This document shows positions 1-9,844 of a stretch of DNA of 64,000 nt, in pieces. The stretch is from Croceibacterium mercuriale (GTDB lineage: Bacteria; Pseudomonadota; Alphaproteobacteria; Sphingomonadales; Sphingomonadaceae): assembly GCF_000802385.1 (NCBI RefSeq), contig NZ_JTDN01000001.1:999501-1063500 (forward strand). The letters are read 5' to 3'. Numbering within the stretch: the stretch's first letter is position 1; each line of letters starts with the position of its first letter. The notes beneath the pieces were generated by a model that searched no databases, was not told the origin of the DNA, and was given only the letters and a program-made list of their open reading frames with translations. The position numbers and the translations under genes were made by a program.

Positions 1-609
<609 letters not shown>

Positions 610-786
610 TTATTGGTGCGCCGGGGGCGGTTGGTGAGGCAAGGGGCAGGGCAGGGAAACCCGCCGCTCACAGGCGGCTCCTTAGCGTGGTGATCGCGGG
701 AAGGCCAAAATAAATATGTCCACATGTGCAACACAAATTAACCGCCTGGCTCGAATTGCCGGCAGGTTGTCGCTACCCTGCCGGCC

Positions 787-2595
787 ATGCCCCTGATCCG
801 CCGCCTGCCAGAGACACTGATCAACCGCATCGCCGCCGGCGAAGTGGTTGAACGGCCGGCCAGCGCGCTGAAGGAACTGGTGGAGAATGCCGTCGACGCC
901 GGCGCCACGCGCATCGGCGTGACGCTGCTGGAAGGCGGGCTCGACCGGATCGAGGTGGTGGACGATGGCTGCGGCATGGATCCTGATCAGATATCTCTGG
1001 CGCTGGAACGGCACGCCACCTCCAAGCTGCCGGAGACGCTGGTGGGCGAGGACGGCGCGCTGGAACAGGTCGCCACGCTGGGCTTCCGGGGGGAGGCGCT
1101 GCCGTCGATCGCCAGCGTTGCCCGGCTGGCGCTGGAAAGCCGCCCGCATGGCGCCGCGCAGGGCTGGCGTCGGGTGGTGGATCACGGCACGCTGGCCGAG
1201 GATGGCCCTTGCGCGATCCCCCCGGGCACGAAGGTGCGGGTGGAGCAACTGTTCGCCCGGGTGCCGGCCCGCCGCAAGTTCCTGCGCAGCGCCCGCAGCG
1301 AGTATGCCGCCTGCCTGGATGTGGTGCGGCGGCTTGCCATGGCCCGGCCGGACATCGCCTTCACGCTGCATCATGGCGAGCGTCGTATCCTGCAACTGCA
1401 GGGCGGCGAGGGACAGGCCGCCCGTATCGCGCAGGTGATCGACCGAGACCTGGCCGACAATGGCGTGGTGGTCGAATGGGTGCGGGAGACGGAACAGGGG
1501 CCCATGCGCCTGACCGGTCTGGCCGGCCTGCCGACCTTCAATCGCGGGATCGCCGACCATCAGTACCTGTTCGTCAACGGCAGGCCGGTACGCGATCGGC
1601 TGCTGATCGGTGCGGTGCGCGGTGCCTATGCCGAGATGCTGGCGCGTGACCGGCATGCGGTGCTGGCCCTGTTCCTGGACATGCCGGCGACCGAGCTGGA
1701 CGTGAACGTGCATCCGGCCAAGACGGAGGTGCGGTTCCGCGATGCTTCCGGCGTGCGCGGCTTCATCGTGACGGCGCTGCGGCAGTCGCTCTCCACCGGT
1801 GATCGGCGCAGCGCGCAGGCGGCCGACGCCTCCGCCATGGCGCGGTGGCAGGTGGCTCCGCCGGGAGCTCAGCCATCATGGGCATCGCACATGCCCCCGC
1901 CTGCCGCCGTGCGCGAGCAGGTGGCGGCGTGGCAGGGCTTCGAAAGCATGGTGATGACCGCGCCGCTGGGCCGGGCCGAGATGGCGGAGGCGGAGCCGGA
2001 AGCCGCCAGCCAGCATCCGCTGGGCGTGGCCCGCGGGCAGGTGGCGGCGACCTACATCGTGGCGGAGGCGAGCGATGGCTTGGTGATCGTGGACCAGCAT
2101 GCCGCGCATGAGCGGCTGGTGCTGGAGCGACTGCGAGCCTCCGGCGCGGCGCAGAAGGTGGCTGCGGCGCAGGCGCTGCTGATGCCCGAGGTCGTGGAAC
2201 TGGACGAGCCGGCGTGCGACCTGCTGGAGGATGCGACCCAGGCCATGGCGCGGTTCGGCCTGCATTACGAACGCTTCGGTCCCGGTGCGCTGCTTGTGCG
2301 CGCAGTGCCCGGATCACTTGCGAAGGCTGATCCGGCAAGGCTGCTGCGCGATCTGGCGGACGATCTGGTCCAGCACGGTGCCGCGCTGCTGCTGGAGGAA
2401 CGGATCGAGCATGTGCTGGCGACCATGGCCTGCCACGGATCGGTCCGCGCCGGTCGGGTGCTTTCGGTTACCGAGATGAATGCTTTGTTACGCGAAATGG
2501 AGGTGACGCCGCGCTCGGGCCAGTGCAATCATGGACGGCCGACCTGGGTGAAGCTGTCCATCACCGAGGTCGAAAAGCTGTTCGGGAGACAATGA
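787..2595 (+). CDS. mutL: DNA mismatch repair protein MutL
   Basis: Mismatch-repair mediator linking MutS to strand incision. The 602 aa have an N-terminal GHKL ATPase (ENAVDAG around residues 33-39, DDGCG at 59-63, GFRGEAL at 99-105) and a C-terminal dimerisation/nuclease domain. The metal-dependent endonuclease motif DQHAxxExxxxE is intact (D436 to E447), with a CHGSVR motif and a terminal CNHGRPT, as expected for a bacterium that nicks with MutL and lacks MutH. The ATG at 787 is the first residue of the conserved N-terminus. The stop overlaps the next ATG (ATGA), so the downstream lipoprotein is probably translationally coupled. Confidence 0.97.
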   Translation: MPLIRRLPETLINRIAAGEVVERPASALKELVENAVDAGATRIGVTLLEGGLDRIEVVDDGCGMDPDQISLALERHATSKLPETLVGEDGALEQVATLGFRGEALPSIASVARLALESRPHGAAQGWRRVVDHGTLAEDGPCAIPPGTKVRVEQLFARVPARRKFLRSARSEYAACLDVVRRLAMARPDIAFTLHHGERRILQLQGGEGQAARIAQVIDRDLADNGVVVEWVRETEQGPMRLTGLAGLPTFNRGIADHQYLFVNGRPVRDRLLIGAVRGAYAEMLARDRHAVLALFLDMPATELDVNVHPAKTEVRFRDASGVRGFIVTALRQSLSTGDRRSAQAADASAMARWQVAPPGAQPSWASHMPPPAAVREQVAAWQGFESMVMTAPLGRAEMAEAEPEAASQHPLGVARGQVAATYIVAEASDGLVIVDQHAAHERLVLERLRASGAAQKVAAAQALLMPEVVELDEPACDLLEDATQAMARFGLHYERFGPGALLVRAVPGSLAKADPARLLRDLADDLVQHGAALLLEERIEHVLATMACHGSVRAGRVLSVTEMNALLREMEVTPRSGQCNHGRPTWVKLSITEVEKLFGRQ

Positions 2596-3080
2596 TGCGC
2601 CGCCTTGCCGTCCTGTTGCCGCTGGCGCTGATCGCTGCCTGTTCGGACCCCGACCCCCAGGCGGCTGCGGTCGATGCGGAGCGGGAGATCGCGCTGGTGG
2701 AACAGGCCAACAAAGCGCCACCCCCGGCGCGTCAGGTCGTGCCGGAAGCGATCGGCGCGCCGGAGATGGAACGCCACCAGTTGACGGGCGAAGGCTGCAA
2801 CTATGCGCCCGGCACCAGCCTCGGCGCCCGCGTGCTGGCTGGACCTCAGGACGCCTGGATGAAGATCGACGGCGAGATGATGCGCTTCGCCGCCGATTCC
2901 GGTGCCACGCAGCTGGCAGCGGGATCGTGGGACCGGTATCTCAGTGCCGGCTACGAACTGCTGCTCGCGCTGGCGGAGGACCCGTCCGACCATCATTATG
3001 ACGGGACCATCACCCTGCGCGATCCGCACGGGCGTATCGTGTATCGCGGCACCGGCTACGCGCAATGCAACCCGGTATAG
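2592..3080 (+). CDS. Putative lipoprotein of unknown function
   Basis: A 162-aa exported protein. The N-terminus is positively charged (MMRR), then hydrophobic, ending in a lipobox LIAAC followed by SD, so it should be lipidated. I do not recognise the mature domain. It is acidic in its first third and has a two-cysteine C-terminal half ending in GYAQCNPV, which could form a disulfide. The start at 2592 was chosen because it gives the complete signal peptide and an ATGA overlap with mutL; the longer upstream reading frame lacks a signal peptide. Convergent with the DUF1206 gene, whose stop is 10 bp away. Confidence 0.8.
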   Translation: MMRRLAVLLPLALIAACSDPDPQAAAVDAEREIALVEQANKAPPPARQVVPEAIGAPEMERHQLTGEGCNYAPGTSLGARVLAGPQDAWMKIDGEMMRFAADSGATQLAAGSWDRYLSAGYELLLALAEDPSDHHYDGTITLRDPHGRIVYRGTGYAQCNPV

Positions 3081-3089
3081 CCCGCGTGA

Positions 3090-3893
3090 TCAGGCGCGGA
3101 AGGCTGGAATGCGGCCGCTGACATCCATGTCGGGAATGGTACGATACCGGGCCAGGACCAGGCTGAAGACACCGAACAGCAGCAGGCCGACGCCGAGCAG
3201 ATCGAAGGCGATGCCCATGTCGCCCAGCGACGTGATCGCGCCGCCGATGGACACCACGCCGTCGCTGGTCTCGCTCCATGCCGATTGCACCAGCGACCAG
3301 CCGATGATCGCGAATACCACCGCGCGGGCGCAATAGCCGGCCGCGCCGATCTGGCGCGTCCCGCGCGGTGCGTTGCGGCTGATCGTGTGCATGAAGCTGC
3401 CCGTCAGCCCTTCGCGCGCCTGGAACAGTGCGGTCGCCAGGAAGGCCACGCCCGCCAGCGCTACCAGCACAGGGCCGAGATTGACCGACAGGACACCGGC
3501 GGCGACCTCCTGTGCGCGGGCGCTGTCATCGGCTGCCGTGCCGGTGGTGGCGAACTGGAATGCGCTCCACGCCAGCAGCAGGTGGCCGATCGCGCTGCCG
3601 CCATGGCCGACGCGCTTGGCCCAGCCCAGCTTGTCGGATCCTTCGTGCTCGATATCGAACAGGGGCGATGCGAGCCGGAACAGGGCGTAGGCAACCAGTC
3701 CGATCGCCACCAGCCACAGCAGCAGCGTGCCGCCGGGCGCCTGGCCGATCGCGTCGAATGCGGCGGCCGGCCCGTCGGAGATCTGCTTGCTGCTGGCCAG
3801 CGCCAGTACCCCCAGCAGGATGTAGATCGTGGCGCGGGCGAGGAAGCCGAGCCGCACGGCGCGGTCGAACTGTTCCGACTTGTCGATCTGCAT
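3090..3893 (-). CDS. DUF1206 family polytopic membrane protein
   Basis: Predicted inner-membrane protein of about 267 aa with six hydrophobic stretches arranged as three repeats of a two-helix unit. Each unit starts near a G(F/Y)xARAxxYxxxGxxA-like motif ([13 protein letters not shown] near the N-terminus, [14 protein letters not shown] near the C-terminus), the signature of DUF1206. Molecular function is unknown in the family. ATG 3893 (MQIDKSEQF) is preferred because a GGGG-rich sequence precedes it; ATG 3923 would add ten residues. Divergent from lipA with about 120 bp between, so each has its own promoter. Confidence 0.85.
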   Translation of the reverse strand: MQIDKSEQFDRAVRLGFLARATIYILLGVLALASSKQISDGPAAAFDAIGQAPGGTLLLWLVAIGLVAYALFRLASPLFDIEHEGSDKLGWAKRVGHGGSAIGHLLLAWSAFQFATTGTAADDSARAQEVAAGVLSVNLGPVLVALAGVAFLATALFQAREGLTGSFMHTISRNAPRGTRQIGAAGYCARAVVFAIIGWSLVQSAWSETSDGVVSIGGAITSLGDMGIAFDLLGVGLLLFGVFSLVLARYRTIPDMDVSGRIPAFRA

Positions 3894-4014
3894 ACTGGTA
3901 GCCCCCGCTGCTGTTCGCGCCATCAACGAAGCTGTCGCCGTAACGTGCCCGTTGACCGTACCTGCCGGTGCTTGCCATTGCCAGTCGCCGACAGCAGCCC
4001 TAAATGACCGGCCA

Positions 4015-4983
4015 ATGACCGAGCTATCCCCGATCCCCAGCCCGCAATCCGACCCCGCGCCCGAGGGGCGGCGTCGCAAACCGGACTGGATCCGGGTCAA
4101 GGCGCCGGTCAGCAAGGGGTACCAGGAGACGCGCAAGCTGATGCGCGACCTGAACCTCAACACCGTGTGCGAGGAAGCGGCCTGCCCGAATATCGGTGAA
4201 TGCTGGACCAAGAAGCACGCCACGGTGATGATCCTGGGCGACGTCTGCACACGCGCCTGCGCCTTCTGCAACGTCAAGACCGGCATGCCGCGGGCGGTCG
4301 ATCCGCTGGAGCCCGAGCATACGGCGGCGGCGGCGGCGGCCATGGGGCTGGAGCATATCGTGATCACCAGCGTCGATCGCGACGATCTGGCCGATGGCGG
4401 CGCCGGGCAGTTCGTGAAGGTCATCCAGGCCCTGCGGCGGGAGACGCCCAACACCACGATCGAGATCCTGACGCCGGATTTCCGCGGCAAGATGCGTCCC
4501 GCGCTGGAGGCGATCTGCGCTGCCGGGCCGGACGTGTACAACCACAATCTGGAGACGGTGCCCCGGCTGTATCCCACCATCCGCCCCGGCGCGCGCTACT
4601 ACGCCTCACTCCGCCTGCTGGAAGAGGTGAAACGCCACGATCCGCTGATCTTCACCAAGAGCGGCGTGATGCTGGGCCTGGGCGAGCAGCGGCTGGAAGT
4701 GCATCAGGTGATGGACGACATGCGCTGCGCCGATGTCGATTTCATCACCATGGGCCAATATCTGCAACCCACACCCAAGCACGCGAAGGTGGAGGAGTTC
4801 GTCACCCCCAAGGGCTTCGGCGCCTATGGCGCGGTGGCCCGGGCCAAAGGCTTCCTGCAGGTGGCCTCCACCCCGCTGACCCGTTCCAGCTACCACGCAG
4901 GCGACGATTTCGCCGTGATGAAGGCCGCGCGTGAGGCCAAGCTGGCCAAGGCCGCCCCGAAGATCGGCATCGCAGTCGTCTGA
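4015..4983 (+). CDS. lipA: Lipoyl synthase LipA
   Basis: Radical-SAM enzyme that inserts two sulfurs into octanoyl groups on lipoyl domains of 2-oxo-acid dehydrogenases. The 322 aa carry the auxiliary cluster ligands C52, C57 and C63 ([12 protein letters not shown]), the radical-SAM cluster C78, C82 and C85 (CTRACAFC), and the C-terminal RSSYHAG motif. Length is normal for alphaproteobacteria. The start at 4015 (MTELSPIP) is preferred over in-frame upstream codons because the family N-terminus begins at about [12 protein letters not shown]. The stop TGA shares one base with the ATG of the RatA-like gene. lpdA, a lipoate-dependent partner, happens to lie at the far end of the window. Confidence 0.97.
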   Translation: MTELSPIPSPQSDPAPEGRRRKPDWIRVKAPVSKGYQETRKLMRDLNLNTVCEEAACPNIGECWTKKHATVMILGDVCTRACAFCNVKTGMPRAVDPLEPEHTAAAAAAMGLEHIVITSVDRDDLADGGAGQFVKVIQALRRETPNTTIEILTPDFRGKMRPALEAICAAGPDVYNHNLETVPRLYPTIRPGARYYASLRLLEEVKRHDPLIFTKSGVMLGLGEQRLEVHQVMDDMRCADVDFITMGQYLQPTPKHAKVEEFVTPKGFGAYGAVARAKGFLQVASTPLTRSSYHAGDDFAVMKAAREAKLAKAAPKIGIAVV

Positions 4984-5438
4984 TGCCGGGGATCAGGGAA
5001 AAGCGCCGGCTGCCCTATTCGGCGGCGCAGATGTTCGACCTGGTGGCCGATGTCGGCCACTATCCGGAATTCCTGCCATGGGTGGTGGCGACCCGCATCC
5101 GCTCGGACGACGGGACGGAAATGGTCGCCGACATGCTGGTCGGCTTCAAGGCCTTGCGGGAGAAGTTCACCAGCCGCGTTCACAAGGAACGGCCGGACTT
5201 CATCCGGGTGCAATATGTCGACGGGCCGCTGCGCGACCTCGACAATTGCTGGCGCTTCGCCGACCTGCCCGAAGGCGGATGCGAGATCGACTTCTCCGTC
5301 GACTTCGCGTTCAAGAACCGGATGTTCGAGATGCTGGCCGGCCAGTATTTCGACCGCGCCTTCCGCAAGATGGTGGAAGCGTTCGAACGGCGCGCCGACG
5401 CATTGTACGGCGTACCATCCACCCAGCCGGTCGGCTGA
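4983..5438 (+). CDS. RatA/Coq10-like START-domain (ubiquinone-binding) protein
   Basis: A 151-aa single SRPBCC/START domain: [20 protein letters not shown], then VGHYPEFLPW, DLDNCWRF and the C-terminal helix VEAFERRADALYG. This pattern is shared by mitochondrial Coq10 and bacterial RatA. In alphaproteobacteria it most likely acts as a quinone-binding factor in respiration. The RatA name refers to ribosome-association toxicity reported in E. coli and should not be taken to imply a toxin-antitoxin pair, since no antitoxin gene adjoins it. Overlaps lipA by one base (TGATG), so the two are co-translated. Confidence 0.9.
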   Translation: MPGIREKRRLPYSAAQMFDLVADVGHYPEFLPWVVATRIRSDDGTEMVADMLVGFKALREKFTSRVHKERPDFIRVQYVDGPLRDLDNCWRFADLPEGGCEIDFSVDFAFKNRMFEMLAGQYFDRAFRKMVEAFERRADALYGVPSTQPVG

Positions 5439-5447
5439 GCCGGCCGC

Positions 5448-5945
5448 CTACGGCAGCAGTAGTTCCAGGGCGCACATCGTCGCATCCTGCCGGATGGCGG
5501 AACGGCCCTCATCGGCGAACTGGCGGGATTCCGCCTCCGGCTTGTCCTGTCCGCGCACCGCGCGGGCGAACACCACCGTGCCGACCGGCTTGCTGTCGGT
5601 CCCGCCGCCCGGCCCGGCTATGCCGCTGATCGCCACCGCCACGTCGGCCTTGCTACGCTCCAGCGCGCCACGGGCCATGGCGTAGACGCAGGCGATCGAG
5701 ACAGCGCCGAACGTGTCGATGATATCGCCCGGCACGCCCAGGTCGGCCTGCTTGGAACTGTTGGAATAGGTCACGAAGCCGCGCTCGAACACATCGGAAC
5801 AGCCCGAAATTTCCGTCAGCGCGGCGCTGACCAGCCCGCCGGTGCAGCTTTCCGCCACGGCGATGCGTCGGCCGGCGGCGCGGTTCTCCTCGATCACCCG
5901 CGCGGCCAGCGCGACGATCGCGTCGGGCAGCAGGTGGTCGGTCAT
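5448..5945 (-). CDS. pncC: Nicotinamide-nucleotide amidase (CinA C-terminal domain)
   Basis: Stand-alone CinA C-terminal domain of 165 aa that deamidates nicotinamide mononucleotide in NAD recycling. Motifs: VAESCTGGLVSAALTE around residues 29-44, then GFVTYSNSSK, and GIAGPGGGTDSKPVGTV around residue 112. The N-terminal MoCF-like domain of full CinA is absent, as is usual in this clade. ATG 5945 overlaps the upstream gene's stop as ATGA. Last gene of the minus-strand operon ispDF, secreted protein, pncC. Confidence 0.92.
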   Translation of the reverse strand: MTDHLLPDAIVALAARVIEENRAAGRRIAVAESCTGGLVSAALTEISGCSDVFERGFVTYSNSSKQADLGVPGDIIDTFGAVSIACVYAMARGALERSKADVAVAISGIAGPGGGTDSKPVGTVVFARAVRGQDKPEAESRQFADEGRSAIRQDATMCALELLLP

Positions 5946-6484
5946 TGCCGGGTGGATGGGCAGATCAGGGCAGGCTGATTGCCGAACAGCGTCAGCATCT
6001 GGCTGACCAGCGTGCCCGCCACCTGCGGTTCGATGGTGGACAGGGTCTGCAGCAGCTGTTCCGCCGTGCCGCAATCACCCAGCGGGATGCGGCCCGACAG
6101 CTCCTGCACCAGCAGCGCATCCACCAGCGGCCGGACATGCTGGTCCGGCAGGGCAGCGATCAGGCTGAGATTGTCGCGCACCTGCCCGCCGACAGCGCCG
6201 CTGCCCAGCACCTTGAGCAGGCCGGACTTTGCCTGCGGCCAGTTGCGCGTCTGCAGGGCAGCGTAGCGTTGCGCAAAGTTGCGGCCTTCGCGGGCCAGGA
6301 AGCCGCTGGATGTCAGCTGATCGGCGCAGCGCAGCTCCAGTGCCTGCACGGACGCGGGCACGGCATAGATGGTCATCGCCTGCACCTCCGGCGCGGAGAC
6401 GCAGGCCTGCGCTGCGGCTATCGTGGGGGTGACGACGGAGAGCATGGCGGCAGCTGCCGCCACGATGGTGTGCAGACGCCTCAT
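5942..6484 (-). CDS. Secreted protein of unknown function
   Basis: A 180-aa protein with a clear Sec signal peptide: MRRLHTIVAAAAAMLSVVTP followed by TIAAAQA, with likely cleavage after an AxA. The mature part is helical with two well-spaced cysteines near the start (AQAC, RCAD) and two near the end (LGDCGTA, LICPS), suggesting periplasmic disulfides. I do not recognise the family. It overlaps both neighbours by ATGA, so it is translationally coupled between ispDF and pncC. Its role is not evident from either neighbour. Confidence 0.82.
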   Translation of the reverse strand: MRRLHTIVAAAAAMLSVVTPTIAAAQACVSAPEVQAMTIYAVPASVQALELRCADQLTSSGFLAREGRNFAQRYAALQTRNWPQAKSGLLKVLGSGAVGGQVRDNLSLIAALPDQHVRPLVDALLVQELSGRIPLGDCGTAEQLLQTLSTIEPQVAGTLVSQMLTLFGNQPALICPSTRQ

Positions 6485-7671
6485 GCCCCGGTCTCCCCAA
6501 CTGGAACCAGCATCGCCACGGCCTGCGCCGCAATGCCTTCGCCGCGACCGGCAAAGCCGAGCCGTTCTGTGGTGGTTGCCTTCACGTTGACCGCCTCTAC
6601 GCCCACCTGCAGCAATTCGGCAAGCCGCTGCTGCATGGCCGGCCGGTGCGGGCCGATCTTGGGTGCCTCGCAGATCAGCGTCAGGTCGACATTGCCGACC
6701 GCGTAGCCGGCCGCGCGCGCCAGGCCCACGGCATGGTCGACGAACTGGTCGGAGGAGGCGCCACGCCATTGCGGGTCCGTCGGCGGGAAGTGCTGGCCGA
6801 TATCGCCAGCGCCGATCGCCCCAAGGATCGCGTCCACCACCGCGTGCAGGCCAACATCGGCATCGCTGTGGCCGGACAGGCCGAGCGGATGATCGATGCG
6901 CACCCCGCACAGCCACAATTCCTCGCCCGCGACCAGGCGGTGCACGTCGAACCCGGTACCCGTCCGCGGCCAGCGGGTTGCGACGGATGAGGCCGGGGCG
7001 GGGAAGTCGCCCGCAAAGGTCAGCTTGTGCAGCGTATCGTCTCCTTCAACCAGCGCCACTGCCAGGCCGGCAGCACGCGCCACCTGCGCATCGTCACCAG
7101 CATCGGGGGTGCCGGACCATGCACGATGCGCAGCCAATATCGCCGCGAAGCTGAACGCTTGCGGAGTCTGTACCCGGCGCAGGTCCTCGCGGCGGGCAGG
7201 CGCGCCCATCAGCGCACCATCCGCATGGGCCAGGCTGTCCGCCACCGGCAACACCGGAATGGCACCAAAGTGCCGTTGCAACGCATCGAGCAGGCGCGCG
7301 ATCACCGCCGGCGGGCAGTGCGGGCGGGCAGCATCATGGATCAGCACCTGCGCAGGCTCGGCCTCCGCCAGCGCCTCCAGCGCCTCCAGCGCCTTGCGGA
7401 CGGAGAGCTGGCGCGTCGCGCCCCCGGTGACGAAGCTGATATCGTCCAGCCCGGCGCAACATCCTGCGGCAATCGCCTCCGCCCCTGCCGGAATGGCGAC
7501 GACGATACGGCCGACGCCGCCCTGCCGCAGGGCGTCGGCCGCGCGTCGCAGCACGGGAACGCCGGCGACCAGCGCGAACTGCTTGGGCACCGGCTGCCCG
7601 GCGCGTAGGCCTTGCCCGGCGGCGACGATGATCGCGGCGGGGCCGCCGGAAAGGTCTGACATTGTGGCCAT
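6481..7671 (-). CDS. ispDF: Bifunctional IspD/IspF enzyme (MEP isoprenoid pathway)
   Basis: A fusion of 2-C-methyl-D-erythritol 4-phosphate cytidylyltransferase (N-terminal half) and 2-C-methyl-D-erythritol 2,4-cyclodiphosphate synthase (C-terminal half). IspD features: IIVAAGQGLRAGQPVPKQF near residue 12, VLIHDAARP, and QTPQAF. IspF features: GTGFDVHRL with zinc-binding D and H, GLSGHSDADVGLHAV, and VNVKATTTERLGFAGRGEGI. At about 396 aa it matches the fused form common in alphaproteobacteria. ATG 7671 and ATG 7662 are both possible; neither has a strong Shine-Dalgarno sequence. Divergent from dusB by about 75 bp. Confidence 0.95.
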   Translation of the reverse strand: MATMSDLSGGPAAIIVAAGQGLRAGQPVPKQFALVAGVPVLRRAADALRQGGVGRIVVAIPAGAEAIAAGCCAGLDDISFVTGGATRQLSVRKALEALEALAEAEPAQVLIHDAARPHCPPAVIARLLDALQRHFGAIPVLPVADSLAHADGALMGAPARREDLRRVQTPQAFSFAAILAAHRAWSGTPDAGDDAQVARAAGLAVALVEGDDTLHKLTFAGDFPAPASSVATRWPRTGTGFDVHRLVAGEELWLCGVRIDHPLGLSGHSDADVGLHAVVDAILGAIGAGDIGQHFPPTDPQWRGASSDQFVDHAVGLARAAGYAVGNVDLTLICEAPKIGPHRPAMQQRLAELLQVGVEAVNVKATTTERLGFAGRGEGIAAQAVAMLVPVGETGA

Positions 7672-7745
7672 GATCTGGGCTGCGGCGGCTAGCGGCTTGC
7701 AGGGCGGGCGGCAATCCACTATGCGCTGCCTGTTTTTTGGGCAGT

Positions 7746-8768
7746 ATGATGCAAGAGCAGACACCTTCACCCCCCGCATGCCGACCGATTGCAATTGGAC
7801 CGGTAACGATCGCCTGCCCCGTGGTGCTGGCACCGATGACCGGCGTCACCGACCTGCCGTTCCGGAAGCTGGTGCGCCGCTATGGCAGCGGTCTCAACGT
7901 GACGGAGATGATCGCCAGCCCGGCCATGATCCGCGAGACGCGCCAGTCGCTGCAGAAGGCTGCATGGGACCCGGTGGAGGAGCCTGTCTCCCTCCAGCTG
8001 GCCGGCTGCTCGCCGGACGAGATGGCAGAGGCGGCGAAGCTTAACGCCGATCGCGGCGCTGCGATCATCGACATCAACATGGGCTGCCCCGTGAAGAAGG
8101 TGGTGAGCGGCGATGCCGGCAGCGCACTGATGCGCGACCTGCCGCTGGCCGCCCGCCTGATCTCGGCCACGGTAAAGGCGGTGTCCGTGCCGGTGACGGT
8201 GAAGATGCGCATGGGCTGGGACCATGACAGCCTCAACGCGCCGGAACTGGCCCGGATCGCGCAGGATCTGGGCGCGCAGCTGATCACCGTCCACGGCCGC
8301 ACCCGCAACCAGATGTACAAGGGCGAGGCCGACTGGGGCTTCGTCGCGCGGGTCAAGCAGGCCGTCAGCGTGCCGGTGGTCGTCAATGGCGACATCTGCT
8401 CGATCGCGGATGCCGCACAGGCGCTGGACCAGTCGGGCGCCGATGGCGTGATGATCGGGCGGGGCGCCTATGGCAAGCCGTGGCTGCTGGGTCAGGTGAT
8501 GCGCTGGTGGCAGACGGGCGAGGTGATCGGAGAGCCCGACATCGACGAACAGTTCGGCGTCCTGATGGAGCATTACGGACTGATGCTGGACCATTACGGC
8601 CGCGACCTGGGCGTGAAGATGGCCCGCAAGCATCTGGGCTGGTACACCAAGGGGCTGACCGGATCGGCGGAGTTCCGCAACAAGGTCAACTTCATCGACG
8701 ATGCCGACACCGTGCTGGGCGAGCTGGAGCGGTTCTACGCGCCGTTCCTGCGGCAACAGGCGGCGTGA
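7746..8768 (+). CDS. dusB: tRNA-dihydrouridine synthase DusB
   Basis: FMN enzyme reducing uridine to dihydrouridine in tRNA. The 340 aa show the Dus hallmarks: [13 protein letters not shown], a catalytic cysteine in [34 protein letters not shown] and [13 protein letters not shown]. In many proteobacteria dusB heads the ntrBC operon, and here its stop overlaps the ntrB GTG start (GTGA). ATG 7746 was chosen over an upstream in-frame TTG (7737); ATG 7749 is also possible. Confidence 0.95.
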   Translation: MMQEQTPSPPACRPIAIGPVTIACPVVLAPMTGVTDLPFRKLVRRYGSGLNVTEMIASPAMIRETRQSLQKAAWDPVEEPVSLQLAGCSPDEMAEAAKLNADRGAAIIDINMGCPVKKVVSGDAGSALMRDLPLAARLISATVKAVSVPVTVKMRMGWDHDSLNAPELARIAQDLGAQLITVHGRTRNQMYKGEADWGFVARVKQAVSVPVVVNGDICSIADAAQALDQSGADGVMIGRGAYGKPWLLGQVMRWWQTGEVIGEPDIDEQFGVLMEHYGLMLDHYGRDLGVKMARKHLGWYTKGLTGSAEFRNKVNFIDDADTVLGELERFYAPFLRQQAA

Positions 8769-9826
8769 TCGACGACACGCGCGGCGCCCCGGGGCCGCGC
8801 GAACAGATCACCGGCCTGGTCTTCGCCGTCCTGCTGGTCACGCCCGACCTGATCATCCGGGAGGTCAATCCGGCCGGCGAGAGCCTGCTGGGCCAGAGCA
8901 GCCGCCGCCTGCGCGGCCGATCCTTGCTGGAGGTGCTGCGCTTCGCCGACCCGCTGGTGCGCGAACGGCTGAACGATGGCGACCTGCAACTGACTGCGCG
9001 CAACGCGCAGTTACGGGTCGAGGACCGGGAGATCGCCGCCAACCTGACCATCTCGCCGATGGCCAACCATCCGGGCTGGCGCATCATCACGCTTTCCGAT
9101 GCCGGGCAGGGCGAGCGGCTGGGAGAACGGGACAGCCGCAGTGCGCTGCGCGGGCCGGCGGTGCTGGCGCACGAGATCAAGAACCCGCTGGCCGCGATCC
9201 GCGGAGCCGCGCAGCTGGTCAGCCGCAAGCTGCCGGAGGATGATCGCGGACTGACCCGCCTGATCACCGACGAGGTGGACCGCATTGCCGAACTGATCGA
9301 CCGGATGCAGCGGCTGGGCCGCGAACGGGCCGATCCGGTCGCCCCGCTGAACCTGCACGCCACCATCCGGCGCGCGCTGGAGACGGTCACCGCCGCGCGT
9401 GGGCCGATGGTGGTGCGGGAGGAGTTCGATCCCAGCCTGCCGCCGGTGCTGGGCAGCGACGGGGCGCTGGTGCAGGTGCTGATCAACCTGGTCACCAACG
9501 CGCGTGACGCCAGCGAAACGGCGGACCGGCCCGAGGTGATCATCCGCACCCGCTTCGTCAGCGGGCTGGTGATGAACGTGATCCGGCTGGGCCGACCGGT
9601 CAAGCTGCCGATCGAGGTTCAGGTCAGCGACAATGGCGCCGGCATCGACCCCGCCATCCGCGATCACATATTCGAACCGTTCGTCTCCGCGAAGAAGAAC
9701 GGGCAGGGACTGGGGCTGGCGCTGGTCAACAAGCTGGTGCGCGACATGGACGGGCGGATCAGCCATGAACGCGACGCCGCCACGGGCTGGACGCATTTCC
9801 GCGTGCACCTGCCCATGGCGCGATAA
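8765..9826 (+). CDS. ntrB: Nitrogen-regulation sensor histidine kinase NtrB
   Basis: Cytoplasmic kinase/phosphatase that sets NtrC phosphorylation according to nitrogen status via PII. The 353 aa comprise an N-terminal PAS domain (roughly 15-125), a HisKA box [19 protein letters not shown] with H136, and a HATPase domain with an N box [17 protein letters not shown] and [12 protein letters not shown]. No transmembrane segments. The GTG at 8765 overlaps the dusB stop by 4 bp, indicating coupling. ntrC follows after 18 bp. Confidence 0.94.
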   Translation: MIDDTRGAPGPREQITGLVFAVLLVTPDLIIREVNPAGESLLGQSSRRLRGRSLLEVLRFADPLVRERLNDGDLQLTARNAQLRVEDREIAANLTISPMANHPGWRIITLSDAGQGERLGERDSRSALRGPAVLAHEIKNPLAAIRGAAQLVSRKLPEDDRGLTRLITDEVDRIAELIDRMQRLGRERADPVAPLNLHATIRRALETVTAARGPMVVREEFDPSLPPVLGSDGALVQVLINLVTNARDASETADRPEVIIRTRFVSGLVMNVIRLGRPVKLPIEVQVSDNGAGIDPAIRDHIFEPFVSAKKNGQGLGLALVNKLVRDMDGRISHERDAATGWTHFRVHLPMAR

Positions 9827-9844
9827 GAAAAGAGAGGATCGGAC

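Noticed and set aside
3894-4580. A longer DUF1206 protein starting at 4580
   Set aside because: The extension lies antisense to lipA, and the family N-terminus begins at 3893 or 3923.
4983-5438. RatA as part of a toxin-antitoxin pair
   Set aside because: No antitoxin gene adjoins it; lipA and pncC flank it and the sequence is the general Coq10/START type.
7737-7745. A TTG start for dusB at 7737
   Set aside because: It adds only three residues before two ATG codons and has no better ribosome-binding site.
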